Assembly (NCBI RefSeq): GCF_030813695.1
Contig: NZ_JAUSVA010000002.1
Coordinates: forward strand, 6,781,501-6,845,500
DNA: 64,000 nucleotides
Source of the DNA: Kitasatospora herbaricolor
Lineage (GTDB): Bacteria; Actinomycetota; Actinomycetes; Streptomycetales; Streptomycetaceae
Direction: 5' to 3'
Part shown: positions 37,645-46,474 of the stretch, in pieces
How the letters are laid out: each line of letters begins with the position of its first letter
Numbering within the stretch: position 1 is the first letter of the stretch
Made by a program: the position numbers and the translations under genes
The notes under the pieces: generated by a model
Seen by the model: only the letters and a program-made list of their open reading frames with translations
Told to the model about the DNA's origin: nothing
Databases searched by the model: none

Positions 37645-38160
37645 ATGACCGGGACGGACCCTCGTCCGCAGGTGGATCCCGCGCTGGTCCGCGCGGCGCA
37701 GCGCGGCGACCCGATCGCGCTCGGCGACCTGATGGACCTGCTGGCGCCCTACGTCGGCCGGATCTGCGGTCCGATCGCCCTTCAGGACGGGCCGGACGCC
37801 GCCCAGGAGACGCTGATCGTGGTGCTCCGCAGCATCGGCCAGCTGCGCGACCACGCGGCCCTGTTCGGCTGGGTGAGGGCGATCGCGGTACGGGAGGCGG
37901 TGCGGGTCGCCGTCCGGGCGCGGCGGTCCTCGGGCGACCGGTTGGAGGAGGTCGCCGGCGACGCGGACCAGCAACTCGCCACCGACGTCGGTGACGTGTT
38001 GGCGCGGCTGACCGCCGAGCACCGGGCGGTGCTCGTGCTGCGTGACCTGGAAGGGGTGGACGAGGCGACGGCCAGCGCGGTGCTGGCCGTACCGCCCGGC
38101 ACCGTACGGTCGCGGCTCCACCGGGCCCGGCAGAGCTTTCGGAAGGTGTGGGAGTCATGA
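37645..38160 (+). CDS. ECF-like RNA polymerase sigma factor
   Basis: A 171-residue sigma-70-family protein with region 2 (LVRAAQRGDPIALGDLMDLL, then DAAQETLIVV) and region 4 (LTAEHRAVLVLRDLEGVDEA with the helix-turn-helix VPPGTVRSRLHRARQSFRK). It sits between a hydrolase and an SRPBCC gene and is likely cotranscribed with both. No anti-sigma gene is adjacent. Target promoters are unknown. Confidence 0.9.
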   Translation: MTGTDPRPQVDPALVRAAQRGDPIALGDLMDLLAPYVGRICGPIALQDGPDAAQETLIVVLRSIGQLRDHAALFGWVRAIAVREAVRVAVRARRSSGDRLEEVAGDADQQLATDVGDVLARLTAEHRAVLVLRDLEGVDEATASAVLAVPPGTVRSRLHRARQSFRKVWES

Positions 38161-38182
38161 GCAAGGTGTCGCAGTCATGAGC
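38143..38182 (+). repeat. 20-bp tandem duplication at the sigma/SRPBCC gene junction
   Basis: AAGGTGTGGGAGTCATGAGC (38143-38162) is followed at once by a copy with two changes (38163-38182). It creates a 7-codon mini-frame (ATG 38157, stop 38178-38180). That mini-frame overlaps the sigma stop and the SRPBCC start by ATGA on each side. Confidence 0.9.
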
Positions 38183-38641
38183 CGTGACATGCCGGTGGCC
38201 GAACTCGACCCCGTCCGGCGGCTGCGCGTCCTGGCGCGGACCCTGCCGGGCGCCCTGCACCACGCTGAGATCGTGCTGCCGGTTTCGCCGGAGCGGGTCT
38301 GGGCGGTGGCCTCCGACCTGGAGAACCAACTGCCGCTCCTGCTCTCCACGGTGAAGTCCTTCACGATCACCCGTGCCGAGGGCGACCGGCTGTGGGCCCG
38401 GGCGGTGGGCACCCTGGGCCAGCGGGCCGACTTCGAGGTGGTGCTGCGTCCGGGCTGGTGCCTGATGCGCAGCCGCTTCGTGGTCGGGGCGATGGCCGCG
38501 ACGCCGGAGGGCGACGGCACCCGGTTCGGCTCGCTCGGCGGGTTCCGGGTGCCGGGGGCGCGGCTGCTCCGGCCGGTGCTGGACTCGCTCGGCGACCGGG
38601 CGGTGCGGCGGTTCGCGGAGCACCCGGACCTGCGGGCGTGA
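38177..38641 (+). CDS. SRPBCC-family protein (START-like ligand-binding fold)
   Basis: A 154-residue protein with an SRPBCC/polyketide-cyclase-like pattern: HHAEIVLPVSPERVWAVASD at the start, a central beta-sheet and a C-terminal long helix (LLRPVLDSLGDRAVRRFAEH). The family binds hydrophobic ligands. The function here is unknown. The ATG lies inside the duplicated junction after the sigma gene, so translation is probably coupled. Confidence 0.82.
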   Translation: MSRDMPVAELDPVRRLRVLARTLPGALHHAEIVLPVSPERVWAVASDLENQLPLLLSTVKSFTITRAEGDRLWARAVGTLGQRADFEVVLRPGWCLMRSRFVVGAMAATPEGDGTRFGSLGGFRVPGARLLRPVLDSLGDRAVRRFAEHPDLRA

Positions 38642-38872
38642 GGCGGCGACGGGTGCGCACCGGGGGGTGAGGCGCCGGCGCGGCCGCGCCGGCACATGAC
38701 GCCCCCGCCCGGCGAGGCACGTTGTGAGAAGCCAAGCCGGCCGCGCTGCCACCAGGATGGCTTCGGGCGTCCGCCCCTGCCGGGCCGGACGCCGCCCCGC
38801 GCAGGACCCGAGGAGCGGACGGGCGTGCCTGGCGGGACGCGCGCCCGTCGACGCAGGAGAGAGGAGTTCCGG

Positions 38873-39928
38873 ATGCTGGTGTGCGTGACGGGTGGCACCG
38901 GGTTCGTCGGCGCCCATTCGGTCGCGGCCCTGCTGCGGGCGGGCTGCCAGGTGCGCCTGCTGGTCCGGGACGAGGCCGGGGTGGGCCGGGCACTACGGCC
39001 GCTCGGCGTCGGTCCCGGCGCGGTCGAGACGGTGGTCGGCGACGTGACCGACGAGGACGCGGTGGCGAAGGCGGTGGGCGGCGCCGAGGCGGTGCTGCAC
39101 GCGGCCTCGGTGTACTCCTTCGACAGCCGGCGGGCCGACGAGATGCGGCGGACCAACGTCCGCGGCACGGAGCTGGTGCTGGCCGCCGCGCTGGCGGCCG
39201 GCGCGGCGCGGGTGGTGCACGTGTCGAGCGTCGGGGCGCTGTTCCCGGCCGAGGGCCCGGTGATCCGCACGGACTCGCCGGTCGGCGCTCCCCGCGAGGT
39301 GTACCTGGCGACCAAGGCGGCGGCCGAGCAGGTCGCCCGCCGCCACCAGGCGGCGGGCGCGCCGGTGGTGATCACCTACCCGCCGGCCCTGCTGGGCCCG
39401 GACGACCCGCACCTGGGGGACCAGAACTCCCGGCTGCGCAACGAACTGCGCGGGCTGATGCCGCTCTGGCCGGGCGGCGGGCTGCCCGTGGGGGACGTCC
39501 GGGACACCGCCGCGATGCACGCGGCGCTGGTCACCGCGCCGGCCGCCGGTCCGAGTCGTCACTTCGGCCCGCAGCACTACCTGACCACCCGCCAGTACGT
39601 CCGGACGGTCCGGGAGGTCACCGGGCGGCTGCTGCCGGCGATGTACCTGCCCGCCCGCGCGATGCTGCCGTTCGGGCTGCTGACCGGTGTGGTGCAGCAC
39701 GTCTGGCCCTGGCACATCCCGGCGGAGTACGGCGCCGTCTACACCTGCGCGGTCGCGGTGCCGGCCGAGGGGGCCGCGCCGCACGGCATCGTGCCGCGGC
39801 CGGTGGCCGAGACGATGGCGGACACCGTCCGCTGGCTCCACGAGCAGAGGTACCTGACCGGTCGCCAGGCCGGTCGCCAGGCCGGGACGCCGTCGGGTGG
39901 ACCCGGGGGAGGGGGAGGACGAGGATGA
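38873..39928 (+). CDS. NAD(P)-dependent epimerase/dehydratase-like (extended SDR) protein
   Basis: A 351-residue extended short-chain dehydrogenase. The Rossmann loop reads VTGGTGFVGAHS, with VLHAASVYSF, VVHVSSVGAL and the catalytic VYLATKAAAE (YxxxK). The later region VVITYPPALLGPDD fits the dihydroflavonol-reductase-like/epimerase family. The C-terminus is Gln/Gly-rich (TGRQAGRQAGTPSGG), including a short duplicated motif. The ATG follows GAGAGAGGAG, and the stop overlaps the next gene (ATGA). Confidence 0.88.
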   Translation: MLVCVTGGTGFVGAHSVAALLRAGCQVRLLVRDEAGVGRALRPLGVGPGAVETVVGDVTDEDAVAKAVGGAEAVLHAASVYSFDSRRADEMRRTNVRGTELVLAAALAAGAARVVHVSSVGALFPAEGPVIRTDSPVGAPREVYLATKAAAEQVARRHQAAGAPVVITYPPALLGPDDPHLGDQNSRLRNELRGLMPLWPGGGLPVGDVRDTAAMHAALVTAPAAGPSRHFGPQHYLTTRQYVRTVREVTGRLLPAMYLPARAMLPFGLLTGVVQHVWPWHIPAEYGAVYTCAVAVPAEGAAPHGIVPRPVAETMADTVRWLHEQRYLTGRQAGRQAGTPSGGPGGGGGRG

Positions 39929-40635
39929 TCACGGAGTCCGCCGCGGCGGCGCCGGAGCGCTGGGAGCGACTGCCGGAGCGGCTCGGGTACGAGCGAACCA
40001 GGGAGAACATCACCGGACTGCTGGCCGGCAGGCCCGAGCTGTCCGCCGTCCCCGTCCCGGCCTGCCCCGGGTGGACCGTGCGGGACCTGCTCGCGCACCT
40101 CCTGGACGTCTGCCAGGGGGTGGTGAACGGGGTGCCGAGGCTGCCGCTGGAGCACCCGGATCCGGACGACGAGGCCGGCCTCGCCGAACTCCTCGACCGC
40201 TGGACCGGGTGGTCCGCGCAGCTGCCGGACGCGTTCGAGGGGCTGCTGGGGTTCAAGATGACGATGGACATCCTTGTCCACGAGCTGGACCTGCGGCACG
40301 CGCTCGGCGTGCCGGTGCCCGCCGACCACCCCGCGTACCCCGCCTCGCTGGACCTGGTCACGCTGGGCATGGGTCTCACCGTGATCGAGCAGGGGCTGCC
40401 GGCGCTGCGCCTCGAAACTCCGGGAGCCTCCTGGGTGGTGGGCCGGGGGGAGCCCGCCGTCACCGTACGCGGGCATCGGCACGACCTCTTCCGCTCGCTC
40501 ACCGGGCGGCGCACGCTCGGGCAGATCGCCCGCCTGGACTGGAGCGAGCCGCCCGAACGGTGGCTGCCCGCCTTCACCTGGCCCCCGTTCGACCCGCCGG
40601 CGGAGCCGTTCGAGCTTATGGCGGACGGTAGTTGA
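39925..40635 (+). CDS. Maleylpyruvate-isomerase/DinB-like N-terminal family protein
   Basis: A 236-residue protein with the TIGR03083-type pattern: VPACPGWTVRDLLAHLLDV near residue 50, then DILVHELDLRHALGVP. These match the mycothiol-dependent maleylpyruvate isomerase N-terminal family, whose members are mostly of unknown function in actinomycetes. The histidines in LAHLLDV and LVHELDLRHA are probable metal ligands. It is translationally coupled to the epimerase gene by an ATGA overlap. Confidence 0.82.
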   Translation: MITESAAAAPERWERLPERLGYERTRENITGLLAGRPELSAVPVPACPGWTVRDLLAHLLDVCQGVVNGVPRLPLEHPDPDDEAGLAELLDRWTGWSAQLPDAFEGLLGFKMTMDILVHELDLRHALGVPVPADHPAYPASLDLVTLGMGLTVIEQGLPALRLETPGASWVVGRGEPAVTVRGHRHDLFRSLTGRRTLGQIARLDWSEPPERWLPAFTWPPFDPPAEPFELMADGS

Positions 40636-40645
40636 ACCCGACGGC

Positions 40646-40694
40646 CGGGCCGTCCCGCCGTGCACCGGGCCGTCCCGCCGTGCGCCGGGCCGTC
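40646..40694 (+). repeat. Short 20-bp tandem repeat in an intergenic region
   Basis: Two near-identical copies of CGGGCCGTCCCGCCGTGCAC (second copy with one base change) and a partial third copy lie just after the preceding gene. The role is unknown, and the repeat may be simple slippage. Confidence 0.8.
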
Positions 40695-40914
40695 GCCCCG
40701 GCCGGGGCCGGGCCGGACCCCGCCCGACCGGACCTCCGCCGCGACCGGCCCGAGGCCCGGTCGCGGCGTGCCCGGACACCGGCGCGGGCCCGGATGCCCG
40801 GCCGGGGACGGACCGGGCACGTTGGGAGAAGACCGGCGGCCCGCGGGTGCTGATCATCTGTAGGGCCGATCCGAACCGGACCGGGGACGCGCACAGTCGA
40901 CGATGGAGGCTCTC

Positions 40915-42213
40915 ATGAGTGACGCGCACGCCGGCGGGGCCGGCCTGGGCCGCCGGGCGGTCAGGATCGGGTCGATCGCCCTGCGGCACGCGGGGCGGGC
41001 GGTGGGCGGGGCGGTGTTCCGCCGGGGCGAGGAGGGCACGGTGTCTGCCCGGCTCGCCGTGGCGGCTCCGGCCATGCTGACCGAACTCGGCCCGTTCTAC
41101 GTCAAGGTCGGCCAACTTCTCAGCACCCGGCGGGACTTGCTGCCGGAGCGCTGGTGCGGCGAGCTGGGGCGGCTGACCGACACCGTGCCGCCGCCGTCCC
41201 GCGAGGAGCTGGCGGCCGTGCTGACCGAGGAGTTCGGGCCCGCCGAGCAGTGGCCGTTCCGCAGCTTCGACTGGGAGCCGGTCGGCAGCGGGAGCATCGC
41301 CACGGTGCACCGCGCGGAGCTGCACGACGGCACGGTGGTCGCGGTCAAGGTCCGGCGGCCGGGCATCGTCCCGGTGATGAGCGGGGACTTCCGGCTCGCC
41401 GGGGCGATGGCCCGGATGGCCGGGAAGCTGCCCGGGATGCGCCGGCTGCCGGCCGAGGAGATGCTCGGCCAGGTCGGTACGGCGGTGCTGGCGCAGGCCG
41501 ACCTCGCCGCGGAGCGGGCCTCGTTGACGCAGCTGCGGGCCAACCTGGCGGGGGTCAAGGGAGTCCGGCTGCCGGCGCCGGTGGAGGGCTTCGGCGGCGA
41601 CCAGGTGCTGGTGATGGAGTTCCTGGACGACCTGCGGGACTTCCGTCCGGAGCCGTACAGCCCGCAGGAGCGCCGGGACGCCATGCAGCGGGTGCTGCGC
41701 ACGGTGTACCAGATGCTGTTCCTGGACGGTCTGGTCCACTGCGACCTGCACCCGGGCAACCTGCGCCTGGACGCGGCGGGCGACGTGGTGATGCTGGACG
41801 CGGGGTTCGTGGTGCGGCTGCCCGACCGGGTGCGCCGGCACTTCGGCGAGTTCTTCCTCAGCATGGCGCTCGGCCAGGGCCGGCGCTGCGCGGAGATCGT
41901 GATCGAGAGTGCCGCCCGGGTGCCCGACGACTTCGACGAGGAGGCGTTCCGGACGGCGGTCGAGCAGCTGGTCGGTGACGCGTCCGCGGTGGTCGCCGCG
42001 GACTTCAACCTGGCCGCCTTCGCGCCCCGGCTGTTCAAGCTGCAGCGCAAGTTCGGGATCTTCGCGGCGGCGGAGTTCGCCTTCCCGCTGCTGTCGCTGC
42101 TGGTGCTGGAGGGGATGATCCACAGCTTCGACCCCGGGGTGGACTTCCAGGGCGAGGCGGTGCCGGTCCTGATGCAGGCCGTGGGGGCTCCGGACGGCCG
42201 GCCGGGCGACTGA
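40915..42213 (+). CDS. UbiB/ABC1-family atypical kinase (AarF domain)
   Basis: A 432-residue protein-kinase-like ATPase of the UbiB/COQ8 family. It has the family KxGQ motif (FYVKVGQLLSTRRDLLP), the Ala/Gly-rich loop (VGSGSIATVHRA), lysine in VVAVKVRRP, the catalytic-loop segment HCDLHPGNLRL and MLDAGF at the metal-binding position. The family supports isoprenoid-quinone or lipid metabolism. The function in actinomycetes is largely unknown. ATG at 40915 was chosen because GGAGG lies 6 bases upstream. No separate C-terminal membrane segment is clear. Confidence 0.9.
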   Translation: MSDAHAGGAGLGRRAVRIGSIALRHAGRAVGGAVFRRGEEGTVSARLAVAAPAMLTELGPFYVKVGQLLSTRRDLLPERWCGELGRLTDTVPPPSREELAAVLTEEFGPAEQWPFRSFDWEPVGSGSIATVHRAELHDGTVVAVKVRRPGIVPVMSGDFRLAGAMARMAGKLPGMRRLPAEEMLGQVGTAVLAQADLAAERASLTQLRANLAGVKGVRLPAPVEGFGGDQVLVMEFLDDLRDFRPEPYSPQERRDAMQRVLRTVYQMLFLDGLVHCDLHPGNLRLDAAGDVVMLDAGFVVRLPDRVRRHFGEFFLSMALGQGRRCAEIVIESAARVPDDFDEEAFRTAVEQLVGDASAVVAADFNLAAFAPRLFKLQRKFGIFAAAEFAFPLLSLLVLEGMIHSFDPGVDFQGEAVPVLMQAVGAPDGRPGD

Positions 42214-42276
42214 GGGCCCGGCGGGATGGTCCCTGCTGACCATCCCGCCCGTCGGGGGCCGGCGCGTCCCGGCCGG

Positions 42277-43077
42277 TCAGGCGCCGGGGACGACGGAGGC
42301 GGTCACCTCGGCCGATCTGATCGGGAGCGCCGCCTCCAACGGCTGCCAGCCGTCGAGTTCGGGCAGGGCGATCAGGATCGGGATGTCGAGGTTGCACGGC
42401 GGGCGGGTCATGATGTCGGCCTCGACGGCCTTGCCGCCGGAGATCACCACCGGCTTCTGGACCGCCCCGATGAACAGGGGCTGACGGACCATCGGGCCGG
42501 GGGCGACGGCTCTCCTGGGCACCACGGCGACCCGGACGGACCACTGGCCGTCCGGCAGGCCGATCAGCCGGTAGCTGCCGGGGCCGTCGAGGATGTCGCA
42601 GGACTTCGGCTGGCCCTCGGGGATCGATTCCTTGAAGGCGGCGACATAGATGCGGATCGGGTGGGGCGATTCGGGGACGTACACCTCGCCGTGGACGGAT
42701 CCGCGGTGGGCGGCGGGGTTTCCGGGGCGCAGGGCACTGGGGGTGGCGCTCATGCCGAGCTGGCACATCAGTCGGAACCGGGCCGGCGGGACGCCGACGC
42801 TGCGGGTGAAGCGGCTGGTGAAGGTACCTAAACTGTTGTATCCGACCATGATGGAGATGTCGGTGACGCTCACCGAGGTCTCCAGCAGAAGCTTCTTGGC
42901 CATACAGAGCCGGACGGCGGAGAGGAAGCGGCTGGGCGAGGTGCCGGTCAACGTGCGGAATACGCGTGAGAAGTAGAACTTGCTCAATATTGCCGTATCC
43001 GCGATATCGGTCAGTGTCAATGGTTCGTCGAACCGTTCCCACATCGTCGCGACGGCTCGCTCGACAGCGTCATGCAA
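42277..43077 (-). CDS. AraC-family regulator with C-terminal beta-sandwich-like extension
   Basis: A 266-residue protein. Residues 1-105 form an N-terminal AraC DNA-binding domain (MWERFDEPLTLTDIADTAIL, then SVTDISIMVGYNSLGTFTSRF). The rest resembles a carboxypeptidase-regulatory/CnaB-like beta-sandwich (GEVYVPESPHPIRIYVAAF, PGSYRLIGLPDGQWSVRVAV). In most AraC proteins the sensor domain comes first, so this order is unusual. The start is taken as TTG at 43077, which follows GGAGAG and gives the normal beginning HDAVERAVATMW. It may sense a ligand through the C-terminal part. Confidence 0.83.
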   Translation of the reverse strand: MHDAVERAVATMWERFDEPLTLTDIADTAILSKFYFSRVFRTLTGTSPSRFLSAVRLCMAKKLLLETSVSVTDISIMVGYNSLGTFTSRFTRSVGVPPARFRLMCQLGMSATPSALRPGNPAAHRGSVHGEVYVPESPHPIRIYVAAFKESIPEGQPKSCDILDGPGSYRLIGLPDGQWSVRVAVVPRRAVAPGPMVRQPLFIGAVQKPVVISGGKAVEADIMTRPPCNLDIPILIALPELDGWQPLEAALPIRSAEVTASVVPGA

Positions 43078-43190
43078 GGAAGCTCTCCATTCCCCTGGGG
43101 TGGATGCCCTATTTGTGCTGCTGCATTGGCGGATTGAGCCTAGCGAGGGGGGCCGATGGGCGCAACGGTGCCTTTTGGGACGGGAATGGA

Positions 43191-44555
43191 TCATCCGTGG
43201 GCGGACGCAACCCATTGGGTGTGGAATCCGTGCGGGACGCGGACCGGAAGCGGGACGACCGCGACCGGGGGGCCGGAGAACCGGGCCGTGTCGAGCACGA
43301 TCAGCTCGCCGCGGTCGGTGCCGGCGTCGTGGACCAGGGAGAGCAGCCAGCCGTCCCCCTCGGGGGCGTGCGCCGAGCGCGGGACGAAGACCGCCCCGCC
43401 GGCGTCCCGGCCCGGGCCCAGCTCGTGGGTGTCGCTCACCCCGGCGGCCAGGTCGTGCCGCAACAGGGTCGGGCCGGCCAGTGCGAAGCCCTCGTCCGGC
43501 CGCAGGCCCACGGTGAAGGCGTAGCGGTGGCGGGAGCCGGCGAAGCGCTCGTCGATCCGGGGGAACTCCTGCGCCCGGCCGTCGAGCCGGTGCTCGCGCA
43601 CGGTGCCGTGGCGGCGGTCGACGGTCCAGCGCCACAGGGTGGGGGTGGACTCGGTGGGGTGCAGCTGGTCGCGGTCGAAGACCCGCTCGTGGCGGATCAC
43701 GTCGACGACCGTCCGGTCGCCCTCCTCGTAGGCGTTGACCGGGTGGAAGACGAAGCAGGGGTCGATCTCCAGCCACAGCACGTCGGCGTCCGAGCCCTCG
43801 CGGGGAAGCAGTCCGAGCCGGGCGCCGTGGTTGTCGTCCCAGGTGTAGGGGACGCGGGAGCCGGCGGCGGCCGCCTGCGGGTCGTAGGTGACCGGCAGGT
43901 CGTAGATGATCGCGTGCCGGTCGGTCAGTGAGAAGGCGTGCACCATCGGGGTGCCCTTGACGGTGATCGGTTCGGCCCGCCGGACCTTGCCGAGCGAGTC
44001 GACGGTGAGGTGGGTGAGGTGCGGCAGGGTGTGGTCGTGGGCGAGGGCGTGCAGTTCGCCGGTGAGCGGGTCGCAGACCGGGTGGGCGGCGAAGCCGGCC
44101 GGCAGGGTGCCGTCGAGGTCGATCCGGGCCAGCGTCTGCAGCTCGTCGCCGATCTGGACCGGGAGCGCGCCGCCGTCGCCGAGGGCGAGGGTGCGGCCGG
44201 CGTGCCGGACCAGGCCGGCGTTGACGGTGTCGGCGAGGCCCCGGCGGGGGCCGGGGGTGGGCAGCTCGCCCAGCGCGCGGGCGACCCGGTCGCTGCGCAG
44301 CCAGCGGTTGCGGTACCACTCGGCGCGGCCGCCGCGCAGCCGCAGGCCGTGGACCATCGCGTCGCCGGCGAAGGCGTGGTCGAGCGCGGGGTCGTGGGCG
44401 CCGAGCGGGTTGGCGCCGATCCGCAGCAGGGTGCCGTCGAGCTCGGGCGGGAGCTGGCCGCGGACGGGCAGGCCGTGCTCGGTGGTCTCCTCGCCGACCG
44501 GCCGGTATCCGCCGGTCAGGAGGTGCGACGTGGTGTGGGCGTGGGCGGTGGGCAT
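43191..44555 (-). CDS. Carotenoid oxygenase (RPE65/carotenoid cleavage dioxygenase family)
   Basis: A 454-residue non-haem iron dioxygenase that cleaves carotenoid or stilbene-like double bonds. The four iron-binding histidines are visible in AAHPVCDP, PMVHAFSLTD, CFVFHPVNAYEEG and the C-terminal VPHGFH. LDGTLLRIGANP near the start and AFAGDAMVHGLRL are also family hallmarks. It is divergent from a TetR gene with operator-like palindromes between them. The substrate is unknown, and no carotenoid biosynthesis genes are in the window. Confidence 0.92.
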   Translation of the reverse strand: MPTAHAHTTSHLLTGGYRPVGEETTEHGLPVRGQLPPELDGTLLRIGANPLGAHDPALDHAFAGDAMVHGLRLRGGRAEWYRNRWLRSDRVARALGELPTPGPRRGLADTVNAGLVRHAGRTLALGDGGALPVQIGDELQTLARIDLDGTLPAGFAAHPVCDPLTGELHALAHDHTLPHLTHLTVDSLGKVRRAEPITVKGTPMVHAFSLTDRHAIIYDLPVTYDPQAAAAGSRVPYTWDDNHGARLGLLPREGSDADVLWLEIDPCFVFHPVNAYEEGDRTVVDVIRHERVFDRDQLHPTESTPTLWRWTVDRRHGTVREHRLDGRAQEFPRIDERFAGSRHRYAFTVGLRPDEGFALAGPTLLRHDLAAGVSDTHELGPGRDAGGAVFVPRSAHAPEGDGWLLSLVHDAGTDRGELIVLDTARFSGPPVAVVPLPVRVPHGFHTQWVASAHG

Positions 44556-44575
44556 CCGGCGTCTCCTTGCATATC

Positions 44576-44600
44576 GACGTTATATAACACTGTTGTGTCA
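44576..44600. promoter_or_regulatory. Putative TetR operator in the carotenoid-oxygenase/tetR intergenic region
   Basis: Two overlapping palindromes, GTTATATAAC (44579-44588) and AACACTGTT (44586-44594), sit in an AT-rich patch between the divergent genes. The position and symmetry fit repression of both genes by the adjacent TetR protein. Confidence 0.55.
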
Positions 44601-44631
44601 AGGTTCGCGCGGCCGTGAGAGGATGTCAAGG

Positions 44632-45273
44632 GTGAGCCCACGTCAGATCGATCCCACGCTAGGACCGCAACTCGTGGAGACCGCCGCGAGGTTGCTCGCG
44701 GAGGAGGGCCCGAAGGCGCTGTCGACCCGTCGGCTGGCCGCCGAGGTGGGCACCTCCACGATGGCGGTCTACACGCACTTCGGCGGCAAGGGCGACCTGG
44801 TCCGGGCGATGGTCCGGGAGGGCTTCAGCTACCTCAACCGCAGCCTCACCGAGGTCCGCGAGAGCGAGGACCCGGTCGCCGACGTGGCCGTGCTCGGCTG
44901 GGCCTACCGCCGCAACGCCCTGGAGCACCGCAACCTCTACAACGTGATGTTCGGCGGCTCCGTGCTCGGCAGCTTCTCGCTCGCCGACGAGGACCGCCAG
45001 CACGGGCGGTACACCCTGGAGACCCTGATCCACGCCGTCGCCCGCTGCATGGAGACCGGACGGCTGCGCCCCGGTGACCCGCAGTCCGTGGCCCACCAGC
45101 TGTGGATCGCCCTGCACGGGCTGGTCACCCTCGAACTCGGCGGCTACCTGATCCCGCCGAACGACGCGGACACCTGCTTCGAGGCCCAGGTCGCCGGGCT
45201 GCTGATGGGCGCCGGCGCCGACCCGGCGCAGACCCTGGAATCGCTGGAGCGGGCACGCGGACGGCGGACCTGA
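44632..45273 (+). CDS. TetR/AcrR-family repressor
   Basis: A 213-residue regulator with an N-terminal TetR helix-turn-helix (VETAARLLAEEGPKALSTRR, then LAAEVGTSTMAVYTHFGGKG). The C-terminal helical ligand domain is of the TetR_C type (ALEHRNLYNVMFGGSV). GTG at 44632 is spaced correctly after AGAGG, although ATG at 44623 is also possible. Divergence from the carotenoid oxygenase gene across operator-like palindromes suggests that gene is its target. Confidence 0.9.
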   Translation: MSPRQIDPTLGPQLVETAARLLAEEGPKALSTRRLAAEVGTSTMAVYTHFGGKGDLVRAMVREGFSYLNRSLTEVRESEDPVADVAVLGWAYRRNALEHRNLYNVMFGGSVLGSFSLADEDRQHGRYTLETLIHAVARCMETGRLRPGDPQSVAHQLWIALHGLVTLELGGYLIPPNDADTCFEAQVAGLLMGAGADPAQTLESLERARGRRT

Positions 45274-45310
45274 GCGCGCCGCGCCCAGGTCCGCCGAGGT
45301 GCCGCCGAGG

Positions 45311-46288
45311 TCAGTGGGCGGCGTTCCAGGGCGCCGTGGGCCACCAGATGTAGCCCAGCCGGCCCAGGATCCGCACGTCCCAGTACACCAGCGTGAAGAC
45401 GCCGGCCACCAGGAAGGCCGCGGCCGTCACCGCCGCCACCCGCCCGGGCGAGGCCGACAGCCAGCGCTGCAGCCGCCCGCCCAGCCCGTACGTCAGCGCG
45501 ACCACCAGCACCGACATCACCAGGATGTTCCCCAGCGACTGCAGGGTGAAGGCCGCGGCGCCGTACAGCGGGTTGTGGGTGGTCGCCGCGTGCCGGAAGA
45601 GGTCCCGGAACAGCGGGTACGGGCGCCCGATCAGGAATCCGCCCACCAGCGCGCCCAGCACCACCATCGGCGCGTTCGGGAACCGCCGGGACACCGGCCC
45701 CAGCGGATCCTTCACCACGCCCGCCGCGGCCAGCCCCAGCACGATCATGGCCAGCCCGATCAGACCGAAGGCGATCATCGACTGGGCGCTGCGCGCCGAG
45801 ATGGTGCCGGGCGCCGCCGTGGCCGTCGAGAACTGCGGCATCCGGGTGCCGACGAACCCGACCAGCGCGCCGTACGCGGCCGACACCGGGATCATGCCCG
45901 CCGCCATCCAGGCCAGCGGCCGTACCGTCTGCAGGAGCTTCTCCCGGCGCGAGCCGGCCCGGCCCACCATCGGACCCACCGCGCCGAACACGGCGATGTT
46001 GCAGGCGGTGAAGGAGCCGGCCAGGCCGGTCACGAACGCGAACAGCACGCCGGACGCGACGCCCGCGATCGGCGTCTTGTGGGCGTCGTGGCCGAGCAGG
46101 GCGTTGGCCGTGTTGACGCCGATCTCGGTGTCCACCAGTTTCGAGGACCAGGCGTAGGAGAGGAACAGGGCGAAAGCGGCGCTCAGCAGTACCAGGAGTC
46201 CGCGGCGGCGCGGAAAGCTCCCACTGACGAAGAGCGAGGTACGGGCGGCCTCGGTGACGGGCGCCGGCGCACGCTTGAGATCACTCAC
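45311..46288 (-). CDS. Polytopic membrane protein, divergent from unbL in the enediyne region
   Basis: A 325-residue integral membrane protein with about seven hydrophobic segments. The GVLFAFVTGLAGSFTACNIAVFGAVG region with a Cys in the membrane resembles cytochrome-c-biogenesis/DsbD-like transmembrane proteins. I do not recognise a specific function. The GTG start at 46288 faces the unbL start across a 186-base shared promoter region, so it is probably part of the enediyne cluster. It could be involved in export or redox balance. Confidence 0.75.
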   Translation of the reverse strand: MSDLKRAPAPVTEAARTSLFVSGSFPRRRGLLVLLSAAFALFLSYAWSSKLVDTEIGVNTANALLGHDAHKTPIAGVASGVLFAFVTGLAGSFTACNIAVFGAVGPMVGRAGSRREKLLQTVRPLAWMAAGMIPVSAAYGALVGFVGTRMPQFSTATAAPGTISARSAQSMIAFGLIGLAMIVLGLAAAGVVKDPLGPVSRRFPNAPMVVLGALVGGFLIGRPYPLFRDLFRHAATTHNPLYGAAAFTLQSLGNILVMSVLVVALTYGLGGRLQRWLSASPGRVAAVTAAAFLVAGVFTLVYWDVRILGRLGYIWWPTAPWNAAH

Positions 46289-46474
46289 GTAGGTGTTCTT
46301 CCTCTGGAGGGGCGGTGCGGGACGGCTTGATTCTGGGGGGGCCGTGGGCCCCACGTCTTCTTCCGTCGTGCTCTCGGCTGAGCACGTTCGAAGTAGACGG
46401 CCCTTCCGGCGGGCGGCAAGGATTTCGGTTGGAGAGCTGCGCCCAATAGCAGCCCCGATCCCCGGAGGAAAAAC

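Noticed and set aside
37264..38121. Minus-strand frame opposite the hydrolase/sigma genes
   Set aside because: It has no ribosome-binding site or domain and overlaps two well-supported genes.
41097..42050. Antisense frame within the UbiB-like kinase gene
   Set aside because: It is Ser/Thr/Arg-rich shadow coding. The sense strand carries all kinase motifs.
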